Source: Bordetella bronchialis
GTDB taxonomy: Bacteria; Pseudomonadota; Gammaproteobacteria; Burkholderiales; Burkholderiaceae_B
Direction: 5' to 3'
Length of the DNA stretch: 64,000 bases
Assembly: GCF_001676705.1 (NCBI RefSeq)
Contig: NZ_CP016170.1
Location: 2,108,001-2,172,000 of the forward strand
Made by a program: the position numbers and the translations under genes. This document shows positions 1 through 8,590 of the stretch, in pieces. The notes beneath the pieces were generated by a model that saw nothing but the letters and a program-made list of their open reading frames with translations, did no database searches and was not told the DNA's origin. Position 1 is the first letter of the stretch; each line of letters opens with the position of its first letter.

Positions 1-94
1 CGTGCATCACCCCAGCGCCCGCCACGCCGAAACCGCGGAACTCGGCTGATCGCCCTGGCGAGCCGCGGCCTTGCGCGGCGCCGGCCGTGCCCGG
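1..94. other. Unassigned left edge of the window
   Basis: Nothing here can be assigned. One plus-strand frame is open from the window edge and stops with TGA at 47-49, so this could be the last 15 or so codons of a gene that starts outside the window and converges on the CBS-domain gene. There is no similarity I can recognise, and the frame is too short to judge. Confidence 0.2.
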
Positions 95-562
95 CTACAT
101 TTCCTTGGAAGACGCGCCTTCTTCGTCCATCGGCCAATCGCGGATATAGGCCTTGAGCATATTGTTCTCGAAGCGCTGCGCGTTGACGATGGCCTGCGCC
201 ATATCGTAGAAGGAAATCACGCCCATCAGCATATTGCCGTCCATGACGGGGATATAGCGTGCGTGTTTTTCCAGCATCAGGCGCTGGACTTCTTCGGCGC
301 TGGTGTTGGGCGTGACGCTGACCGGCGCGTCGTCCATGATGGCGCGGATGGTCGTATTGCCCAGCGTGCCGCCATTGCGGTTCAGGTGCTGGATGATTTC
401 ACGAAAGGTGAGCATGCCGGCCAACATGCCGGACTCCATGATCACCAGCGAACCGATGTCCTGCAGGCTCATGGTTTCCACGGCCTTGGAGACCGGCGTA
501 TCGGGCGTGGCCGTATAGAGCGTGTCGCCCTTGACCCGGAGAATTTCGCTGACTTTCAACAT
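95..562 (-). CDS. CBS domain-pair protein
   Basis: A 155-residue cytosolic protein made of two CBS motifs (about residues 8-65 and 77-130) and little else. CBS pairs bind adenine nucleotides or similar ligands and usually regulate a partner protein; no partner can be named here. The start is placed at ATG 560-562 because GGAGGA sits just upstream on the minus strand. The longer in-frame start (589) would put that ribosome site inside the gene. The gene ends near the left window edge and lies 29 bp downstream of the BrkB-like gene on the same strand, so the two may be co-transcribed. The family is clear; the function is unknown. Confidence 0.85.
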   Translation of the reverse strand: MLKVSEILRVKGDTLYTATPDTPVSKAVETMSLQDIGSLVIMESGMLAGMLTFREIIQHLNRNGGTLGNTTIRAIMDDAPVSVTPNTSAEEVQRLMLEKHARYIPVMDGNMLMGVISFYDMAQAIVNAQRFENNMLKAYIRDWPMDEEGASSKEM

Positions 563-591
563 GATGGTCCTCCATGGGCTCGCGCCCAATC

Positions 592-1899
592 TTATTTTTT
601 GACGGCCTCGATCTTCAGGATGTCCGCCGAGCCACTGCTATTTTGCGCTTCCTGCATAAGATCTTCCAGCGTCGGCGTGCCCTCGGCCGACAGGATGGCG
701 CGGGCGACGCGCAGGATTTCCGGCGCTTGGCGCAGCCGCTTCTGGCCGCGCTCGAGCAAAAAACGGTCGAAAAGCGGCGCCAGTGCCACGCGGCGCGGAT
801 CGCAGGCCAATACCCACCGCTGTTCCTGGGTGCGGACCACCATGCCGAGATCCGCCAGCGCTTCCAGCACGGCGTTCAGTTCGTCATGATGTAGATGCAA
901 ATCGACGGCCAACTGGGTGGCGCTGCGGCCCGGCGGGTTGCTGCCCATATACCGGTACAGGGTGCGCAGGACATCCACCGCGTCGATGAAGGCGGCGCCG
1001 GGTTCGCGATTGATGTCCCAGCGTCCCACGCGGATCATTGGCAGGCTGGCCGCGACCGTGGCGCCGAACAGCACCGCCAGCCAGGACAGATAGATCCACA
1101 ACAGGAAAATCGGCAGCGTGGCGAAGGTGCCGTAGATGACGGTATAGGTGGGAAAGCGCGTCAGGTAATAGGCGAACGCGGATTTCATGAGCTCCAGCAC
1201 GATGGCCGTGCCGAAGCCCCCGGCCAGCGCGTCGGTCCAGTAGACGCGGCGGTTCGGCACCACCACGAACAGCGCCGCGAAGCCCAGGCCGGTCAGGAGC
1301 AGGGGCAGGAAGGACACCGCCAGCCCCACGATGTCGGGCACGTCGCGCACCAGTCCCAGCGATTCGCGCGCCACGAAGGAGGTGCCCCAAAGGCTGGCGC
1401 CGGCGACCACGGGGCCCAGTGTCAGCACGGCCCAATACATCAATGCCCGTTGCGACAGCGGCCGCTGTCGCGTGACGTGCCAGATATCGTTGAAGGTTTT
1501 GTCGATCGTCATGATCAGCAGGATCGACGTGACCAGCAGCAGCCCGCCCCCGATCGCGGTCAGGCGGCTGGCCTGGCGGGCGAACTGGTTCAGGTAGTTC
1601 ATGATGTTGTCAGACACCGCGGGCGGCATCAGGCTGTGCGTCAGGAAGTCTTCCAGCGCAACGCGGAATTCCTGGAAGACCGGGAAGGCGGTAAACAAGG
1701 AGAGCACCACGGCCAGCATGGGCACGATGGCCAGCACCGTGGTGAAAGTCAGGCTGGATGCGACCTGGAGGAGTTGTTCCTCGCCCGCGCGCTGCGAGGC
1801 GAAGCGCAAAACCTTTGCCACCCGGCTGACCCATGAGGCGCGCAGGTGCGGGGATTCGGGCGCTGCCTCCGCGGCGGCCGTATCGACGGGCGGTTTCAT
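592..1899 (-). CDS. YihY/BrkB-family inner-membrane protein
   Basis: A 435-residue protein. It has a hydrophobic half with about six membrane segments between residues 35 and 290, followed by a soluble C-terminal part of about 140 residues that looks like a winged-helix domain. This matches the YihY/BrkB family (once misnamed ribonuclease BN). Its role is not settled; BrkB of Bordetella was linked to serum resistance. The start codon is ATG 1897-1899, only 17 bp from the divergent start at 1917, so its promoter must overlap the neighbouring gene. A minus-strand TATTAT (1906-1911) lies 6 bp before the start, suggesting a very short or absent leader. Confidence 0.85.
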   Translation of the reverse strand: MKPPVDTAAAEAAPESPHLRASWVSRVAKVLRFASQRAGEEQLLQVASSLTFTTVLAIVPMLAVVLSLFTAFPVFQEFRVALEDFLTHSLMPPAVSDNIMNYLNQFARQASRLTAIGGGLLLVTSILLIMTIDKTFNDIWHVTRQRPLSQRALMYWAVLTLGPVVAGASLWGTSFVARESLGLVRDVPDIVGLAVSFLPLLLTGLGFAALFVVVPNRRVYWTDALAGGFGTAIVLELMKSAFAYYLTRFPTYTVIYGTFATLPIFLLWIYLSWLAVLFGATVAASLPMIRVGRWDINREPGAAFIDAVDVLRTLYRYMGSNPPGRSATQLAVDLHLHHDELNAVLEALADLGMVVRTQEQRWVLACDPRRVALAPLFDRFLLERGQKRLRQAPEILRVARAILSAEGTPTLEDLMQEAQNSSGSADILKIEAVKK

Positions 1900-1911
1900 G
1901 CGGCGATAATA
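1883..1911. promoter_or_regulatory. Shared divergent promoter with symmetric -10 box
   Basis: The sequence CGATAATAG (1904-1912) reads as GATAAT on the plus strand and TATTAT on the minus strand, a -10 box usable in both directions. On the plus strand TCGACG (1883-1888) sits 16 bp upstream as a weak -35. The plus -10 ends 6 bp before ATG 1917 and the minus one ends 6 bp before ATG 1899, so transcripts would start at or very near the start codons. This is inferred from sequence only. Confidence 0.4.
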
Positions 1912-1916
1912 GCAGT

Positions 1917-2297
1917 ATGAACGTTGAACTCAACCGTAACCTCCGGCTGGCCTGCGTGCTCGCTTTGCTGGCGCTGACGCTGCTGTGCGTGCTCTGGGAA
2001 ACCGTTCTGGCGCCGGTGCGGCCGGGCGGGTCCTGGCTGTTGCTGAAGGCGCTGCCGCTGGCCATCCCGCTGCGAGGTATCGTACGCGGCAATCTCTATA
2101 CCTATCAGTGGGCGTCCATGCTGATCCTGCTGTATGTCATGGAAGGAGCGGTACGCGTCGTGTCCGATACGGCGCCCGTGTCGGCGATGCTGGCCGGCGC
2201 GGAACTTGCGCTGTCCCTCGTGTTTTTCGCTTGCGCCATCCTGTATGTGCGTCCCGCCAAGCGGGCGGCACGGCGCGCCAGGTCTACCGCCGCCTGA
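1917..2297 (+). CDS. DUF2069 small membrane protein
   Basis: A 126-residue protein with about four hydrophobic segments and a short arginine/lysine-rich cytosolic tail, matching the DUF2069 (COG3308) family of uncharacterised inner-membrane proteins. The ATG at 1917 is chosen because it begins the family-like MNVELNRN sequence; the longer in-frame start at 1833 would overlap the divergent BrkB-like gene deeply. No Shine-Dalgarno sequence precedes the ATG, which fits the leaderless-promoter reading of the shared -10 box. It lies 55 bp upstream of selO on the same strand and may be co-transcribed with it. Confidence 0.75.
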   Translation: MNVELNRNLRLACVLALLALTLLCVLWETVLAPVRPGGSWLLLKALPLAIPLRGIVRGNLYTYQWASMLILLYVMEGAVRVVSDTAPVSAMLAGAELALSLVFFACAILYVRPAKRAARRARSTAA

Positions 2298-2352
2298 ACC
2301 GCCCCGCCGCCGCGCACGCGGCAAGACCCTCAACCCGCCAGGGGTACTATTC

Positions 2353-3873
2353 ATGTCAGCTGTTTCCGGATCGTCCCAGCGGGCCCCGCTGGCCTCGACG
2401 CTGGCCGAACTGCCGGTGATCAACTCATTCGCCGGCCTGCCTCCCGCCTTCTATACCCGGCTGGCCCCGCAGGGCCTGAACGAACCCCGGCTCGTCCACG
2501 CCAACGAGGACGCCGCGGCCCTGATCGGGCTGGCGCCGGAAGCGCTGCACACGCGCGAATTCCTGGAGGTCTTTTCCGGGCGTGCGCCTTTGCCGGGCGG
2601 CGATACCCTGGCGGCGGTCTACAGCGGCCACCAGTTCGGCATCTGGGCCGGGCAGCTTGGCGATGGCCGCGCCCATCTGCTGGGCGAGGTCGACGGCCCC
2701 TACGGCACCTGGGAATTGCAGCTGAAGGGGGCGGGCATGACGCCCTATTCCCGCATGGGCGATGGCCGCGCGGTCTTGCGTTCTTCGGTTCGCGAATACC
2801 TGGCCAGCGAGGCCATGCACGGCCTGCGCATACCGACCACCCGCGCCCTGGCGCTGGTGGCATCCGACGACCGCGTCATGCGCGAGACCGTGGAAACGGC
2901 GGCCATCGTTACCCGGATGTCGCCCAGCTTCGTCCGGTTCGGCTCCTTCGAGCACTGGGCCGCGCGCCGCCAGCCCGAAATGGTGCAGACCCTGGCCGAC
3001 TACATCATCGACCGCTTCTATCCCGAGTGCCGCCAAGCAGCAGCGGGCGAGGCGACCGGTGCCAACGCGCCGCTGGTGCGCCTGCTGGACGCCGTCACCG
3101 TGCGCACGGCCAGGCTGATGGCGCAATGGCAGTGCGTCGGTTTCAATCACGGGGTCATGAATACCGACAATATGTCCATCCTGGGACTGACGCTGGACTA
3201 TGGCCCTTATGGCTTCATGGATGCCTTCCGCCTGGACCATGTGTGCAACCATTCGGACACGGAAGGGCGCTACGCCTGGAATCGCCAACCATCGGTGGCG
3301 CTGTGGAACCTGTATCGCCTGGCCGGCAGCTTCAATAGCGTCGTGCAGGATGCCGATGCCCTGAAGGCCGTGCTGGATCGCTACGAGGCCATCTTCACCC
3401 AGGCCTTCCACGACGGCATGGCCGCCAAACTCGGCTTGCAGGCCTGGCGTCCGGAAGACGAAGGCCTGCTCGACGACCTGTTGAAGCTCATGCACGAGCA
3501 GCGCGCCGATTTCACCTTGAGTTTCCGGCGGCTGGCCCAGGCCGTCCGCGGGCAGCCGCAGCCTTTCCTGGACCTGTTCATCGATCGCGATGCCGCCCGG
3601 GGCTGGTGGGAGAAATTGCAGGCGCGCCACGCCAGCGAGCCCCGCGACGCGGACGCGCGCGCCGCATCCATGGACCGCGTCAATCCGCTCTACGTCCTGC
3701 GCAACCACCTGGCGGAACTGGCGATCCGTGCGGCCGGCCAGGGGGACGCCACGGTCATCGACGAATTGCTGCGGGTCCTGCGCGATCCCTATACCGAACG
3801 ACCGGAATATGCCCAGTACGCGGCGCTGCCGCCGGACTGGGCCAGCGACCTGGAAGTCAGCTGCTCGTCCTGA
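2353..3873 (+). CDS. selO: SelO protein adenylyltransferase (YdiU/UPF0061)
   Basis: A 506-residue SelO pseudokinase. The family transfers AMP from ATP to Ser/Thr/Tyr of target proteins (AMPylation), with a role in redox stress. Visible family marks are the lysine in QLKGAGMTPYSR, the arginine-rich DGRAVLRSSVREYL stretch, the metal-binding NTDN and DYGP segments, and a C-terminal SCSS ending as in E. coli YdiU. The start at ATG 2353 has AGGGG about 9 bp upstream and begins the conserved domain properly; the longer frame from 2134 overlaps the DUF2069 gene. The length is normal for the family. Confidence 0.93.
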   Translation: MSAVSGSSQRAPLASTLAELPVINSFAGLPPAFYTRLAPQGLNEPRLVHANEDAAALIGLAPEALHTREFLEVFSGRAPLPGGDTLAAVYSGHQFGIWAGQLGDGRAHLLGEVDGPYGTWELQLKGAGMTPYSRMGDGRAVLRSSVREYLASEAMHGLRIPTTRALALVASDDRVMRETVETAAIVTRMSPSFVRFGSFEHWAARRQPEMVQTLADYIIDRFYPECRQAAAGEATGANAPLVRLLDAVTVRTARLMAQWQCVGFNHGVMNTDNMSILGLTLDYGPYGFMDAFRLDHVCNHSDTEGRYAWNRQPSVALWNLYRLAGSFNSVVQDADALKAVLDRYEAIFTQAFHDGMAAKLGLQAWRPEDEGLLDDLLKLMHEQRADFTLSFRRLAQAVRGQPQPFLDLFIDRDAARGWWEKLQARHASEPRDADARAASMDRVNPLYVLRNHLAELAIRAAGQGDATVIDELLRVLRDPYTERPEYAQYAALPPDWASDLEVSCSS

Positions 3874-4219
3874 AGCCGAAGGCGGATGCTCATCCATAAG
3901 CCGGCATAATGCCCATCCTTGGCCGGGATGCCGGTTGCTCATCCGGGAACGCGGCATCCGCGCGACGGATTCCCCATACAGGCGCCTCCGGGCCGCAAGC
4001 AATGTATCGATTGTTGCAATGTATGGAAATTTGGTGCATCCTCGCCGGCTGGGAAGATGGCAAATATAAGAGAGGAACGCTTATATTTGCGGTATTTTGG
4101 CGCCGCTTTCGCATTGTTACCAATGTTAGAATCGCGGCGCTGCCTAGGCAGCATCCTGCCTAACCACAGCGGTCAGGTCCGCCGGGCGTCCGGTGCGGGC
4201 CGATTTCCGGGGATATATC
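3874..4219 (+). promoter_or_regulatory. AT-rich intergenic control region upstream of the response regulator
   Basis: A 346-bp gap, AT-rich compared with its surroundings. It holds two direct copies of GCAATGTAT (3999-4007 and 4016-4024), a perfect 11-bp inverted repeat (4060-4070 and 4080-4090), a CATTG/CAATG pair (4112-4125) and a possible -10 box TAGAAT (4127-4132). No convincing -35 is seen at the right distance. No coding frame here looks real. The layout suggests binding sites for one or more regulators of the gene at 4220. Confidence 0.45.
4060..4090. repeat. Perfect 11-bp inverted repeat GCAAATATAAG
   Basis: GCAAATATAAG at 4060-4070 is matched exactly by CTTATATTTGC at 4080-4090 across a 9-bp spacer, a centre-to-centre distance of about two helical turns. 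It lies 130 bp before the response-regulator start and is too AT-rich and too far upstream to be a terminator of selO. It is most simply read as an operator for a dimeric regulator, possibly the neighbouring response regulator itself. Confidence 0.6.
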
Positions 4220-4942
4220 GTGCAAACGCAAGCAGCAGACGGTGTGTTGTGTATCGGTCTGTTAGAGGATGATGCGGACTTTCGAGAGGAATTGAAGCTG
4301 GGCCTGGGCGGATATGGCTTCCGCGTCAACTTCGCTTGTGCCAGCGCCGCGGATTTCTATCGGCATATGGAAAGCCAGCCCTGCGATGTCGTCATCCTGG
4401 ACGCCAACGTGCAGGGCAGCGAGGACGGCTTTTCCGTGGCGACCCGGCTCCGGGCACTGCACCCCGTGGGCATCGTCATGCTGACCGGGCGTGGCGCGCT
4501 CGAAGACCGTGTGCGCGGCCTGGAAGGCGGCGCGGACATCTACATGACCAAGCCGGTCGACCTGCTGGAACTGAGTTCCGTGATCCGCAGCCTGGCGCGG
4601 CGCATGCGCCTGTCGCGCAATCCCGCGCCGCAGGCCACCGGGGAACGCGGCCCGCAGGCCTGGAGCCTGCAGGATGGCGGCTGGATCCTGGTTTCGCCCG
4701 ACGGCAGCAGCCTGCACCTGAGCGCGCAGGAACGGCTGTTCCTGAATGCGTTGATCGACGCCAGCGGCAATGTCGTCAGCCGCCAGGCGCTGTCCGAGCT
4801 GTTCAGTCCCGCCAATCCCAGCGAGTTCGAGCTGCGCCGCATCGACGTGCTGGTCAGCCGCCTGCGCGCCAAGGCGCAGTCCAGCGGCATGAAGCTGCCG
4901 GTGCTGTCGGTACGCGGCCAGGGCTACGTGTTCGCCGCCTGA
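4220..4942 (+). CDS. OmpR-type response regulator
   Basis: About 240 residues: an N-terminal receiver domain (acidic pair in LLEDD at 15-18, phospho-acceptor Asp61 in VVILDAN, Thr89 in MLTG, Lys111 in MTKP) and a C-terminal winged-helix DNA-binding domain (about 150-240, ending RGQGYVF). It is a transcription regulator controlled by phosphorylation. The start is uncertain: GTG 4220 follows GGGGAT at a workable distance and gives a normal receiver N-terminus, while 4193 adds nine residues. The gene converges with the histidine kinase gene that ends 34 bp away; that kinase is the obvious partner. Target genes are unknown. Confidence 0.88.
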   Translation: MQTQAADGVLCIGLLEDDADFREELKLGLGGYGFRVNFACASAADFYRHMESQPCDVVILDANVQGSEDGFSVATRLRALHPVGIVMLTGRGALEDRVRGLEGGADIYMTKPVDLLELSSVIRSLARRMRLSRNPAPQATGERGPQAWSLQDGGWILVSPDGSSLHLSAQERLFLNALIDASGNVVSRQALSELFSPANPSEFELRRIDVLVSRLRAKAQSSGMKLPVLSVRGQGYVFAA

Positions 4943-4976
4943 TCCGTTGGCCCAGGCCGCGCGGCGCCTTGCCGTT

Positions 4977-6305
4977 TCAGCGGACCTTGCCGACCGGCAG
5001 CGCGATGGTGAATCGCGCGCCCTTGCCGGGTTCGCTGTCCACCGTCAGTGTGCCGCCCTGCCGCTCGCAGATCTTGCGGACCAGGAAAAGTCCCAATCCC
5101 AATCCCTTGGTCTCGCGGTGCGCCGCCCGGCGGAAATGCGGGTCGAAAATGCGCGCCTGGTCTTCCTTCTCGATACCCGGACCGCGGTCGACCACCGCGA
5201 TCCATGCCGTTCTTTCGCCTGGCGTCGTCAATGTGCCCACCTGGATGACAATGGGCTGATCGGCCGGGGAGTACTTGGCCGCGTTGTGTATCAGGTTGCG
5301 CAGCACCACGCCGGTGAGCGGGCCGTCGCACCAGGCCGTGGCCGGCGCCGGTGCTTCCAGTTGCAGGCGGTGCGCGACTTCATTGCGGATCGACGCCACG
5401 ACATCGGCCGACAGGCGAGCCAGGTCCACGGCTTCGTGGCGTGGGGCCACTGCCTCGTCATAGGCGCTTTCCGGCACCAGCAGTTGGTCCATCAATTCGC
5501 CGATCCGGGCAACCGCGCGTCCGATACGTTGCAGGCGGCTGTCGATTTCCTCGCCGCTGCCCTCCAGGACCATTTCAAGGGACTGCACCGCGGCACTGAT
5601 GGTGGCCACGGGCGAGCGCATTTCGTGCGACAGCAGCGCGTTCATCTGCCGCTGCCGTTCCAGCACTTCGTTCAGCATGGTCAGGCGGGCTTCGATTTCG
5701 CGCTGTCCGGCGGCCAGGGCCGCCGGCGCGGGACTGGTGTCCGCACGTTGCGCGGCAGGCCTGCCGTGGCGGGAATCGCCCAGCGAGCGCGAGCGCGGAG
5801 GCATCGCCGCCACGACGGCCAGGACCAGGGTGGCGACGGCGCCCGCGCCCGTGGACAGCAGCGCGGCACCCTGCACCAGCCGAAGGAGGTCCAGCCGCGT
5901 CCATGCCGCCACCGCGTCGCCCGCCAGGGCGAGTCCGAACGACGCCAGCGCGGCCAGCCAGGCCAGTAGCTGGAATAGCGCCGCCCATCCCGACGCCTGC
6001 CGCCGGCGCAGCGCGCCGCCCGCCATCCAGAGCATCGCGCTGGCGCCCAGCCCCAGGCAGCCAGCGGATACCGCGGCTTGCCCGGAGGCCGGTACCCACG
6101 ATGCCAGAAGGCCCCACAGCAGCGCGACGCGGCCCGCTTGGGACAGCAGCAACACCAGGGAGGCAAAAGGATAAAAACCGGTGCGGCGCCTGAGCAGGGC
6201 CAGCAGGACCACGATAAAGATGGCGGCGGCCAAGGCGGCCACGCTGGCCCGGGAAGCGTTCAATAGCACGCCAGCGGCGGCGGAATACCAGAGGTCAGGG
6301 TTCAT
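4977..6305 (-). CDS. Membrane sensor histidine kinase with multi-TM sensor
   Basis: A 442-residue kinase. The first 170 residues form about six to seven hydrophobic segments and so probably sense a signal within the membrane, with no large periplasmic domain. Then come the dimerisation/phospho-acceptor helix (His227 in LLSHEMRSPVATI), the N-box NLIHNAAKYS, and ATP-lid motifs DRGPGIE and GLGLGLFLV. All catalytic motifs are intact. The start is ATG 6303-6305, giving MNPDLWYS; the longer frame from 6440 adds an unlikely arginine-rich leader. The gene is the last of a minus-strand run (cyclase, LapD-like protein, kinase) and converges on the OmpR-type regulator, its likely partner. Confidence 0.87.
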   Translation of the reverse strand: MNPDLWYSAAAGVLLNASRASVAALAAAIFIVVLLALLRRRTGFYPFASLVLLLSQAGRVALLWGLLASWVPASGQAAVSAGCLGLGASAMLWMAGGALRRRQASGWAALFQLLAWLAALASFGLALAGDAVAAWTRLDLLRLVQGAALLSTGAGAVATLVLAVVAAMPPRSRSLGDSRHGRPAAQRADTSPAPAALAAGQREIEARLTMLNEVLERQRQMNALLSHEMRSPVATISAAVQSLEMVLEGSGEEIDSRLQRIGRAVARIGELMDQLLVPESAYDEAVAPRHEAVDLARLSADVVASIRNEVAHRLQLEAPAPATAWCDGPLTGVVLRNLIHNAAKYSPADQPIVIQVGTLTTPGERTAWIAVVDRGPGIEKEDQARIFDPHFRRAAHRETKGLGLGLFLVRKICERQGGTLTVDSEPGKGARFTIALPVGKVR

Positions 6306-6482
6306 GCAGGCAATGGTTGGGCCGGTACACCACGCGAGCGCGGCGGGGGAGCATGCGGGCACCCCGGCGATACATTGCGCGGAAGTATAGCGGCACGCAC
6401 GTTGAAAGGCGCCGCGCGGCCTGGGTGCGATGCCGCGCACGGCGCGCGCCGCCGCGCCGGTGCGCGGCCGGAGATCCGCGCT

Positions 6483-8417
6483 TCAGGCGGCGACCGCTTC
6501 GGCGGAATAGCCGACGGTCGCGATGCCTGTCCGGTCCAGGAAAGCGGCGGTGTCCGTGTCGGTGGGCCCATCCGCGTAGACCGCCACGCCCAGGCCCTCG
6601 GCGGTCTCGCGCACGGCGGCCGCAAGGTGTCGCGCGCCAGGACTGCGGCCCATGGCGCCGACGAAGGAGGCACCGAGCTTGACGTAGGCAATGGGCAATT
6701 GGTGCAGCCGCGTCATGGCGCTGAAGTCATCGGCCAGGCAGCGCACCCCTATCCGCGCGCCGGCGTCGCAGACTACCTCGCACAGGCCGCGGACATTGGC
6801 GAAGTGCTCCACCAGGCCGCGTGCCTCGACTTCGAATACCAGCCGGCCGGCTTGGGCGGGCCGGTCGCGCAGCATCTGGCCCAGGCGCGGCAGGAAGCTG
6901 CCTTGCGCCAGGGAGGGCAGTGTGACCGCGATGGCCAGCGTGTCGCCGTGCGACACCAGCCAGTCCAGGGCCAGCCGCACGGCCTGGATGTCGCACTCGG
7001 AGGACATCCCCAGCCGGATCGCGGCCGGCATGAAGACCTCGGCCGCGATGGGCGCCTGGGCATCGGCGTCGTGCAGCATCAGCGTGGCTTCCGTACGCAG
7101 CGGCATGCCGTCCGCCGTCTGCAGGGCCCGCGCGGCAAGCGAAAAGCGGTGCTGCTCCAGGGCCATGACCAGGGTGTCGCGCCATTGCAGTTCGCCGGCC
7201 GCTTCCGCCGGGCCGGGGGCCTGGGCGTGCACCGGTTCGTCGGTGTCGGCGCTTTCGGCCCGCATCAGCGCGTGATCGAGCAGGGCAAGCAGTTCGCTGG
7301 CGTTGCCCGCGCGGGAATAGGGCGCCATCGCCAGGGCCCAGCGGCACCATCGGTTCTCGCCCAGGGATACGCGCAGCGCGCGCAGCTCCTGGCGCAACTG
7401 TCCGGCCAGCGTCTCGGCCTGCGCCGCCGAGGCGCCGTGCAGCAGCAGGGCGAAGTCCGAGCCGTTCAGGCGGGCGACCAGAAAGGGCGGCACATGCCGG
7501 CGTCCCAGTTTCTGGTCCAGCCTCAGGCCCACCGAGCGCAGCCATTGATCGGTGAAATCGCGCGGCATATGGCGGTTGATGGCCGCCAGGTCGCGCTGGC
7601 GGAACATCAGGACGTGGCCGCCCCCGGCATCGGGATCGCGCGCGCCGTTGGTCAGCGCCCGTCGCAGCTCGTTGAAGAAATACTTCCGATTGGGCAGCCG
7701 GGTGACGGGATCCAGGTTCAATTCCAGCTGCAGGGATTCGATACGCGCGTGTGCTTCCTCGGCCGTCATGCGCAGGCGAGCGCGGGTCTCCGCCAGGGCG
7801 TCCGCGACCTCGGCCACCTCGCGCCATGCCGGCAGCGCGGCGGGATCGGGGTCGCCCCCGGCCAGGGCGCGCACCTGCGCGCTGATGCCTTGCAACAGCC
7901 GCTTCTGCAGCCAGCGCACCAGGCCCCCCGCGTAAATCAGCCAGCAGCCGCCGGCCAGCGCCACCAGCAAGGCCAGCGCGATGGAGTGGTGCCATAGCGC
8001 GCGCAGGGCCTCCGTATCGTCGGCGACGACCGTCACCGTGCCTTGCCGGCCGTCCGCGGCCTGGAACGGCCGCACGGCCGCCGCCGGAGCCACCGAAATC
8101 AGCGAGGTGAACCACGCGGGCGCGGCGTCTTGCGCATCGTCCTTGCGTTCTTCGAACGCCACGCTTCCCTGTACCTGGATCCGGCGATAGGCGCCGGTGG
8201 AGAAGATATCGTGCACTACGGCTTGCCACGTCCGGGGGTCGGGCGCGGGATCGCGCGCATAGACGGTGGCCAGCGTCGCCGCGGCGGTCTCTCCGCGGGT
8301 GCGCAATTCCTGGCCGAGGTAGCGGCGTGCCGTGTCGATGTTCAGCGTCTGCGAGACGATCAGGAGCACGGCCGTGACGACGGCGACGCTGGCTAGCAGT
8401 TGGCGCAATAAGGACAT
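6483..8417 (-). CDS. LapD-like degenerate GGDEF/EAL c-di-GMP receptor
   Basis: A 644-residue inner-membrane protein with LapD architecture: N-terminal membrane helix (about 8-25), periplasmic domain to about 140, second helix (about 143-165), a HAMP-like linker, a GGDEF-like domain (about 235-395) and an EAL-like domain (about 400-640). Both catalytic sites are altered: GGDEF reads NGSDF, EAL reads EAT, and the metal-binding Asn of the usual NLS strand is absent (TLPS), although ADDF and the catalytic Lys (YVKLG) remain. In LapD such a protein binds c-di-GMP and passes the signal to a periplasmic protease (LapG). No lapG or large adhesin gene is nearby. The diguanylate cyclase gene lies 173 bp upstream on the same strand. 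Confidence 0.85.
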   Translation of the reverse strand: MSLLRQLLASVAVVTAVLLIVSQTLNIDTARRYLGQELRTRGETAAATLATVYARDPAPDPRTWQAVVHDIFSTGAYRRIQVQGSVAFEERKDDAQDAAPAWFTSLISVAPAAAVRPFQAADGRQGTVTVVADDTEALRALWHHSIALALLVALAGGCWLIYAGGLVRWLQKRLLQGISAQVRALAGGDPDPAALPAWREVAEVADALAETRARLRMTAEEAHARIESLQLELNLDPVTRLPNRKYFFNELRRALTNGARDPDAGGGHVLMFRQRDLAAINRHMPRDFTDQWLRSVGLRLDQKLGRRHVPPFLVARLNGSDFALLLHGASAAQAETLAGQLRQELRALRVSLGENRWCRWALAMAPYSRAGNASELLALLDHALMRAESADTDEPVHAQAPGPAEAAGELQWRDTLVMALEQHRFSLAARALQTADGMPLRTEATLMLHDADAQAPIAAEVFMPAAIRLGMSSECDIQAVRLALDWLVSHGDTLAIAVTLPSLAQGSFLPRLGQMLRDRPAQAGRLVFEVEARGLVEHFANVRGLCEVVCDAGARIGVRCLADDFSAMTRLHQLPIAYVKLGASFVGAMGRSPGARHLAAAVRETAEGLGVAVYADGPTDTDTAAFLDRTGIATVGYSAEAVAA

Positions 8418-8590
8418 GGGCGGAGCCGGCTTATTGGTTGTCTGGGGCCGGATGCCGCCGGCCGCCGTACCGCGTTATCGGGAAAATGCGCGCATAGTGT
8501 ATGGCGTTTTCGCCGCGGCCCCTATCCTGGGCCCAGGGGCGCGGTCGCGGACCGCCGCCGTGCCGGGTCCGCCGCGCGTGCGGCGCGGCC

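Noticed and set aside
5575..6174. Long frames on both strands inside the histidine kinase gene
   Set aside because: They are GC-rich shadow frames; the kinase frame has all expected motifs in order.
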